Source of the DNA: Helicobacteraceae bacterium
GTDB taxonomy: Bacteria > Campylobacterota > Campylobacteria > Campylobacterales > Sulfurimonadaceae
Assembly: GCA_024635885.1 (NCBI GenBank)
Contig: JAGXIA010000069.1
Coordinates: forward strand, 1-28,837
Direction: 5' to 3'
Length of the DNA: 28,837 nucleotides
This document shows positions 24,676-28,837 of this stretch, one piece after another. Both the position numbers and the translations under genes were made by a program. Under the pieces are notes generated by a model that was not told where the DNA came from, searched no databases, and was given only the letters and a program-made list of their open reading frames with translations. Each line of letters starts with the position of its first letter. Position 1 is the stretch's first letter.

Positions 24676-24704
24676 TATACTACTCCTTGAAAATATATAG
24701 GAGG
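24676..24704 (+). promoter_or_regulatory. sox operon -10 box and Shine-Dalgarno
   Basis: TATACT (24676-24681) is the likely -10; the position of the -35 has no good TTGACA match (ACACAA at 17 bases), as in activator-dependent promoters. A full AGGAGG (24699-24704) lies seven bases before the soxX ATG, the strongest ribosome site in the window. Confidence 0.5.
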
Positions 24705-24711
24705 AAGAAGA

Positions 24712-25236
24712 ATGAAGAAAACTATAATGATGTCATTAGCTCTCTTAGGATCATTAGTTGCGGCTGATTACAGTGCTGTTATTGAAAGCCCAAACGCAAG
24801 TAAACTAATTGAAAAAGATCTACTGGCTCCAGCAAAAGTATATACAATGCCTAAAGGTTGTATTACAACTGATGCTGATGCTATTGCAAGAGGTGCATTT
24901 ATGTTTCATAACTTAAATGGTGGAAAAGTAAAAGGGAACCCACCAAAAGGTTTAGCAAAGAAAAATGCTGATGATAAACCTAAACAATATGGTAACTGTG
25001 TTGCATGTCACAATATAGAAGATGCTGAGGGTGCTGGTAATATTGGTCCAGATTTAACTTCTTATAACGCTATGTTTATGGCAACTGGTGTAAGAGATAA
25101 TCAGTTTGTATATCAAAAAATTGCTGATGCACGAGTTGATAATGTGAATACTCATATGACTATCAACTTAACAACAAAATTATTCAACGAAAGAGAAATA
25201 TGTGATATTACTTCATATATTGTATCCCCAAAATAA
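24712..25236 (+). CDS. soxX: SoxX, c-type cytochrome subunit of SoxXA
   Basis: A 174-residue periplasmic monoheme cytochrome c. The signal peptide is KKTIMMSLALLGSLVAA (cleaved after about 18). The heme motif is CVACH (Cys96, Cys99, His100), followed by GNIGPDLTSYNAMF, and the Met of THMT (149) is a candidate distal ligand. With SoxA it catalyses oxidative coupling of thiosulfate to the SoxY cysteine. It is the first gene of soxXYZAB, with the strong AGGAGG site. The region between residues 62 and 95 before the heme is lysine/glycine-rich (GGKVKGNPPKGLAKK), as in longer SoxX forms. Confidence 0.95.
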   Translation: MKKTIMMSLALLGSLVAADYSAVIESPNASKLIEKDLLAPAKVYTMPKGCITTDADAIARGAFMFHNLNGGKVKGNPPKGLAKKNADDKPKQYGNCVACHNIEDAEGAGNIGPDLTSYNAMFMATGVRDNQFVYQKIADARVDNVNTHMTINLTTKLFNEREICDITSYIVSPK

Positions 25237-25253
25237 TAAAAGGAAATTAGATT

Positions 25254-25724
25254 ATGCAAAGAAGAGAATTTTTTAAAAAACTGGGTTCTGCAGCTGCTAT
25301 AACTGCTGTTATACCTATGATGAGTTTTGCAGCAGATGCAAAAAAACAAGCGGGACCGAATGAATTTTCATATGAAAAAGCATTAGATGTTATTACTGGC
25401 GGAAAAGGTGCTAAAGCATCTCCAAAGGTTTCACTAAAAGCTCCTGCAATCGCTGAAAATGGTGCAGTTGTTCCTATAACTGTAGAAGTTGAGTCTCCTA
25501 TGACTGAGAGTGATTATGTGAAAGCAATTCATATTTTTGCAACTAAAAATAGTAATTCTCGTTCTGCAAGTGTTCATTTGACTCCGGCAAATGGAAAAGC
25601 AATCTTCGCTGCACGTATCAAACTTGGTTCAACGCAAGATGTAATAGCGCTAGCAGAAATGAGCGATGGCACATTTTTAACAGCTACTCAAAGCGTTAAA
25701 GTAACTATCGGTGGTTGTGGTTGA
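25254..25724 (+). CDS. soxY: SoxY, sulfur-carrier subunit of SoxYZ
   Basis: A 156-residue periplasmic carrier. The N-terminus RREFFKKLGSAAAITAVIPMMSFA is a Tat-type signal with twin arginines at 3-4. The mature part is an immunoglobulin-like domain (VSLKAPAIAENGAVVPITVEVES). It ends in VTIGGCG with the swinging-arm Cys155 as the second-last residue; the classical end is GGCGG, so one terminal glycine is absent. Thiosulfate is carried on this cysteine while SoxXA and SoxB act. It is exported folded with SoxZ, which has no signal of its own. Ribosome site AAAGGAAA, 17 bases after soxX. Confidence 0.96.
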   Translation: MQRREFFKKLGSAAAITAVIPMMSFAADAKKQAGPNEFSYEKALDVITGGKGAKASPKVSLKAPAIAENGAVVPITVEVESPMTESDYVKAIHIFATKNSNSRSASVHLTPANGKAIFAARIKLGSTQDVIALAEMSDGTFLTATQSVKVTIGGCG

Positions 25725-25772
25725 TACCTCGTTTAGAATTAAATCAGTATAAAAAAATATAAGGACAATAAA

Positions 25773-26105
25773 GTGGAAAGAAAATCATTAATAAAAATTA
25801 AACCTAAAAAGTATAAAAATGGTGACGTTGTTAAAATAAATTTTATGGTTATGCATCCAATGGAAACAGGTTTGCGTAAAGATAAAAAAACTGGAAAAAT
25901 AGTTCCTGCACAATATATTAACAATGTTAAGTTTGAGTATAACGGTAAAGTAATCACTACTATCAATGTATGGGAGTCTTTATCTGCAAACCCGGTATTT
26001 ACTATATATATGAAAATAGATGGTCCAGGTGAGCTAAAAGTTACATTTACTGAAAATACTGGTGAAGTTAACGAAACAAGTACAAAGATTAAACCAAAAG
26101 GATAA
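25773..26105 (+). CDS. soxZ: SoxZ, partner subunit of the SoxYZ carrier
   Basis: A 110-residue protein with SoxZ hallmarks: IKIKPKKYKNGDVVKINFMVMHPMETGLRKD, PAQYINNVKFEYNGK and NPVFTIYMKIDGPGELKVTFTENTGE. No signal peptide: it is expected to be carried out through Tat bound to SoxY. It has no cysteine. It starts with GTG 25773 behind AAGGA (25761-25765), 48 bases after soxY. Confidence 0.96.
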   Translation: MERKSLIKIKPKKYKNGDVVKINFMVMHPMETGLRKDKKTGKIVPAQYINNVKFEYNGKVITTINVWESLSANPVFTIYMKIDGPGELKVTFTENTGEVNETSTKIKPKG

Positions 26106-26108
26106 TTG

Positions 26109-26879
26109 ATGAAAACAGGAATAAAAATAGCACTATCTTTAGCACTTCTTTCATCACTTTCTTTTGGAGGTGAGCAGTTTGCTATGAGCGACTCAGACCG
26201 TGCAATGTATGCTGAGATGTTAGAAAACAACCCTGCAGACATTATGGTAGCCAATGGTGAACAACTACTTGGTAACCTAGGCGGAGAAGCAGCATTTGCC
26301 AAATATCTTGGTGTGAGTGAAGATAAACTACCGGAATATATCGCAGGTTTTCCTCGTTATATAGAAAAATTCAAGATGGTTGTTGGAATTGATCAGGTTC
26401 TTCAAGCGATGATGCATGATGCCGGAGAAAAACCATTCAAACTTAAAAGTTCAGATATGTTTGACATGCTTGCTTATACAAAATCTCTTGCTAATGGTGT
26501 GAAAAGTAATATAGATATAGATGCTAACCAACACATGAAAGATGCTTATGCTTTAGGTCAAAAAACATTTGATACTAAGCGTGGTGGCAGAGGTTTATCT
26601 TGTCTTAGTTGTCACGCTCCAGCCGTAATTGGTAGTGTATTACGTACTCAACCACTTCCAGACTTGAGTAGCAAAGGTGTTGCAGTTGCAGCAACTTGGC
26701 CGGCATACAGAATGACTAAATCGTCTTTAAGAACTCTTCAGCGTCGTTTTCAAGGCTGTATGAAAAATGCACTTTTAAAAGTAATTCCAATAGGTTCTCC
26801 TGAGATGGTTGCACTTGAAGTATATCTTACAAAACAAGCTGAGGGAACTGAAATAGCTATCCCTGGTTTAAAAAGATAA
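26109..26879 (+). CDS. soxA: SoxA, heme-containing catalytic subunit of SoxXA
   Basis: A 256-residue periplasmic cytochrome with a signal peptide (KIALSLALLSSLSFG). A single heme motif CLSCH (Cys165, Cys168, His169) lies in the C-terminal domain, and Cys217 in FQGCMKNAL is the catalytic/axial cysteine that accepts thiosulfate. There is no CxxCH in the N-terminal domain, so this is the monoheme form rather than the diheme form of Paracoccus-type SoxA. ATG 26109 (AAGGA six bases upstream) is preferred over TTG 26106. Three bases separate it from the soxZ stop. Confidence 0.96.
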   Translation: MKTGIKIALSLALLSSLSFGGEQFAMSDSDRAMYAEMLENNPADIMVANGEQLLGNLGGEAAFAKYLGVSEDKLPEYIAGFPRYIEKFKMVVGIDQVLQAMMHDAGEKPFKLKSSDMFDMLAYTKSLANGVKSNIDIDANQHMKDAYALGQKTFDTKRGGRGLSCLSCHAPAVIGSVLRTQPLPDLSSKGVAVAATWPAYRMTKSSLRTLQRRFQGCMKNALLKVIPIGSPEMVALEVYLTKQAEGTEIAIPGLKR

Positions 26880-26888
26880 TGGTGTATT

Positions 26889-28652
26889 ATGGACATTTCT
26901 AGAAGAGACTTTATGCATATCGCCGCAATCTTTGGATTGGGCGTTGTCGGTAGCGGTTGTGCACCATTAAAAACACCGTCTCAAATATCTTTGAAAGATA
27001 TTTATGAGTTCAATGCAAAAGGTAATTTTACTTTACTGCATATGTGTGATATACATGCGCATATTAAGCCACTATACTGGAGAGAGCCATCTACTTTGAT
27101 TTCTGCTCCAAATTTGGTTGGAACTCCTGGCTTCTTATGTGGTGAAGCTTTTGCTAAACACTACGGTTTAGAACCAAGTTCATTAAATGCTTATTTTGAT
27201 ACGTATATGGATTTTGAGACTTTAGCTAAGAAGTTTGGAAAAATGGGCGGTATTGCTCATATGAAAACATACCTTGACCATGTAAGAGCTGAACGTGGTG
27301 CAGAAAATGTACTATTTTTAGATTCTGGTGATACTTGGCAGGGTACCGGTGTTGCACTTAAAACTCGTGGTGAGGCTATCGTTAAAGCTCAAAACTACTT
27401 AGGTGTTGACGTTATGGTTGGACACTGGGAATTTACTTATGGTAAAGAGAGAGTTTTAGAACTTATTGAGATGTTAGACGCTAAGTTTATTTCTCAAAAT
27501 GTTATCGGTAATGATCCTTTTAAAGATGAGTATGAAGAACTTATTTTTGAACCGTATACGATTCAAGAAAAAGGTGGAGCTAAGATCGGTATTATCGGTC
27601 AATCATTTCCTTTTACTTCTACTGCAAACCCTAAAGAGTTTACTGAGGGTTGGAGTTTTGGTATTAGACCTGAGAGTCTTCAAAAATATGTTGATGAGTT
27701 AAGAAATGAGCATAAAGTTGATTGTGTTGTTGTTCTTTCTCATGATGGTTTTTCGGTTGACCAGGAAGTTGCTCGTATGGTTCATGGTATTGACTTTATA
27801 TTAAGTGGACATACACATGACCCTTCACCAAAACCTATTATTATTAATGGCACAGTAATTGTAATTGCCGGAAGTCATGGTAAATATATAGGACGTTTAG
27901 ATATTGATGCTAAAGACGGAAAAGTAAATGGTTATGAGTACAAACTTGTACCTATGGCTTCAAATATGATTCCGGCAGATCCTGCAGGTGTAAAACTTGT
28001 AGATGAACTTTATGCTCCGTTTGCCGAAGAGTTTAATGAAGTGTTAGGTAAAACTAAAAATACACTTTATAAACGTGATACATTCTTCTCAACATTTGAT
28101 CAGCTGATCAATGATGCTATTATGGATGAGATGAAGTGTGATATCTCATTTACTCCAGGGTACAGATGGGGAACAACAGTTTTAGCGGGTGACGATATTA
28201 TAATGGACAATGTATATGAGATGTGTGGTATTACATACCCTGATGTTTATACATTTGAATTAAAAGGTAAGAGAATTGCCACGCTTTTAGAAGATATTGC
28301 AGATAATGTATTTAATGCAAATCCACTTTATCAGCAAGGTGGTGACATGAGTCGTTTAGGCGGTGTAACATATAGTATTGCCGTTGCCAACAAGGCTGGA
28401 GAGAGAATCTCTAAACTTATGATTGGAGGAAAACCTATAGACTTAGACAAAACATACATAGTCTCATCTTGGGGTGGTAACTTGCAAAATGCAGGTGAAA
28501 ACCTTCAAAAAGATAAGATAAGAGCAGTTTATGATGTAACTCGTGATTACATCAAAAGAAAGAAAATAGTTGATGTAAGTAATGAAGGAAATGTTACTTT
28601 AGTTGATTTCGATTGCGGTTGTCCGGTAAAGGGCTCTAGAAGCTGTGAATAG
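26889..28652 (+). CDS. soxB: SoxB, thiosulfohydrolase
   Basis: A 587-residue dimanganese enzyme of the 5'-nucleotidase/metallophosphoesterase fold that hydrolyses the S-sulfonate on SoxY and releases sulfate. The Tat signal has RR at 5-6 (ISRRDFMHIAAIFGLGVVGSGC); GSGCAPL resembles a lipobox (Cys24). Metal ligands visible: Asp54 and His56 (MCDIHAHI), Asp148 (SGDTWQG), the SoxB-specific GHWEFTYG (178-185) in place of GNHE, VLSHDGF and ILSGHTHD. Lengths and motifs match the family throughout. It is the last recognised sox gene; the next gene starts 54 bases on. No soxCD is present in the window. Confidence 0.97.
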   Translation: MDISRRDFMHIAAIFGLGVVGSGCAPLKTPSQISLKDIYEFNAKGNFTLLHMCDIHAHIKPLYWREPSTLISAPNLVGTPGFLCGEAFAKHYGLEPSSLNAYFDTYMDFETLAKKFGKMGGIAHMKTYLDHVRAERGAENVLFLDSGDTWQGTGVALKTRGEAIVKAQNYLGVDVMVGHWEFTYGKERVLELIEMLDAKFISQNVIGNDPFKDEYEELIFEPYTIQEKGGAKIGIIGQSFPFTSTANPKEFTEGWSFGIRPESLQKYVDELRNEHKVDCVVVLSHDGFSVDQEVARMVHGIDFILSGHTHDPSPKPIIINGTVIVIAGSHGKYIGRLDIDAKDGKVNGYEYKLVPMASNMIPADPAGVKLVDELYAPFAEEFNEVLGKTKNTLYKRDTFFSTFDQLINDAIMDEMKCDISFTPGYRWGTTVLAGDDIIMDNVYEMCGITYPDVYTFELKGKRIATLLEDIADNVFNANPLYQQGGDMSRLGGVTYSIAVANKAGERISKLMIGGKPIDLDKTYIVSSWGGNLQNAGENLQKDKIRAVYDVTRDYIKRKKIVDVSNEGNVTLVDFDCGCPVKGSRSCE

Positions 28653-28680
28653 CTTCATCATTCCAGGTCAAGAATGGAAT
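28639..28680 (+). other. two small hairpins at and after the soxB stop codon
   Basis: GAAGCT (28639-28644) and AGCTTC (28651-28656) form a perfect 6-bp stem with a 6-base loop around the soxB stop. ATTCCA (28660-28665) and TGGAAT (28675-28680) form a second 6-bp stem. No T-run follows, so read-through into the next gene is likely; they may mark an RNA processing or attenuation point. Confidence 0.35.
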
Positions 28681-28706
28681 CTAATTTATTAAAAAAGGGA
28701 ATAATA

Positions 28707-28837
28707 ATGAAAAAGAACACAATGATTAAATTGGCTGCAGGAGCAGCTGCACTTTTGTTAGTAACTACATCAGCAAGTGCTGAAGATGAAAAAGCAAAGC
28801 GTGAACTGAAAAACAACATGATGGTTAAGACAAATAC
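28707..28837 (+). CDS. start of an exported protein downstream of soxB (3' partial)
   Basis: About 43 residues are in the window. A signal peptide is clear (KKNTMIKLAAGAAALLLVTTSASA, cleavage likely after Ala25), followed by a charged mature start (EDEKAKRELKNN). Ribosome site AAAAAGGGA. Only 54 bases after soxB, so probably in the sox operon. The visible part has no heme motif and is too short to assign; a periplasmic sulfur-metabolism accessory is a guess. Confidence 0.7.
   Translation, partial: MKKNTMIKLAAGAAALLLVTTSASAEDEKAKRELKNNMMVKTN

Noticed and set aside
25739..26302. A 187-residue minus-strand open frame opposite soxZ/soxA
   Set aside because: It lies antisense to two certain sox genes; its hydrophobic composition is what the reverse strand of such genes gives, and it has no recognisable family.
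1..28837. CRISPR arrays, insertion sequences, tRNA/rRNA genes, phage or conjugation genes
   Set aside because: None seen: no regularly spaced repeats, transposase motifs, terminal inverted repeats, CCA-ending cloverleafs or rRNA-like blocks.

Overview
The window looks like a chromosomal segment of a sulfur-oxidising Campylobacterota (Epsilonproteobacteria) bacterium, probably close to Sulfurimonas. The support is AT-rich DNA, a compact soxXYZAB operon with a monoheme-type SoxA, a single-chain pyruvate:ferredoxin oxidoreductase, a tandem pair of dynamin-like GTPases of the Campylobacter DLP1/DLP2 kind, and frequent extended -10 promoters (TGnTATAAT). No rRNA, tRNA, CRISPR array, insertion sequence or phage gene was seen, and no stretch over 300 bases lacks a gene.

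Layout. (1) 1-1,550: the end of an unrecognised gene, a VF530-type small protein, a lysine-rich small protein, and a HAD phosphatase on the minus strand. (2) 1,551-7,051, minus strand: nifJ, a dihydroorotate-dehydrogenase-like flavoprotein translationally coupled to it, and a CDF metal exporter. (3) 7,099-14,192: an arsenic region. arsB runs leftward. arsR-arsC-thioredoxin-ArsP-type permease-DUF4395-amino acid permease run rightward. An orphan histidine kinase lies between them. Two nearly identical palindromes (24 of 26 bases) overlap the -35 boxes of arsB and of arsR, so the split locus looks like one ArsR regulon. (4) 14,204-17,085: a sulfur-handling operon (two half-size YeeE/YedE transporters, an AhpD-like protein, an exported DsrE-like protein) divergent from a MerR-type regulator that seems to carry two HTH units. 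(5) 17,094-21,424: two overlapping dynamin-like GTPase genes. The first appears to start at a non-standard ATC codon placed correctly behind a Shine-Dalgarno sequence and promoter. (6) 21,718-24,612: a tightly coupled operon of a membrane-anchored Cache-domain protein, an OmpR-type response regulator and a histidine kinase. (7) 24,646-28,837: soxXYZAB and the start of a further exported protein. The sox promoter carries a perfect tandem 11-bp repeat just upstream of its -10 box, a typical layout for an OmpR-type regulator site.

How it fits together. SoxXA joins thiosulfate to the SoxY cysteine on SoxYZ, and SoxB releases sulfate. SoxCD is not in the window. The Cache/regulator/kinase operon is the obvious candidate for controlling sox, and the YeeE/DsrE/AhpD cassette may feed or buffer sulfur compounds. 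NifJ links acetyl-CoA and pyruvate through low-potential ferredoxin or flavodoxin. The most notable leads are the three-gene sensor plus the sox tandem repeat, the duplicated ars operators around a kinase, the MerR-linked sulfur cassette, and the non-AUG start of the first dynamin gene. All functional assignments come from motif recognition by eye; no database search was run.
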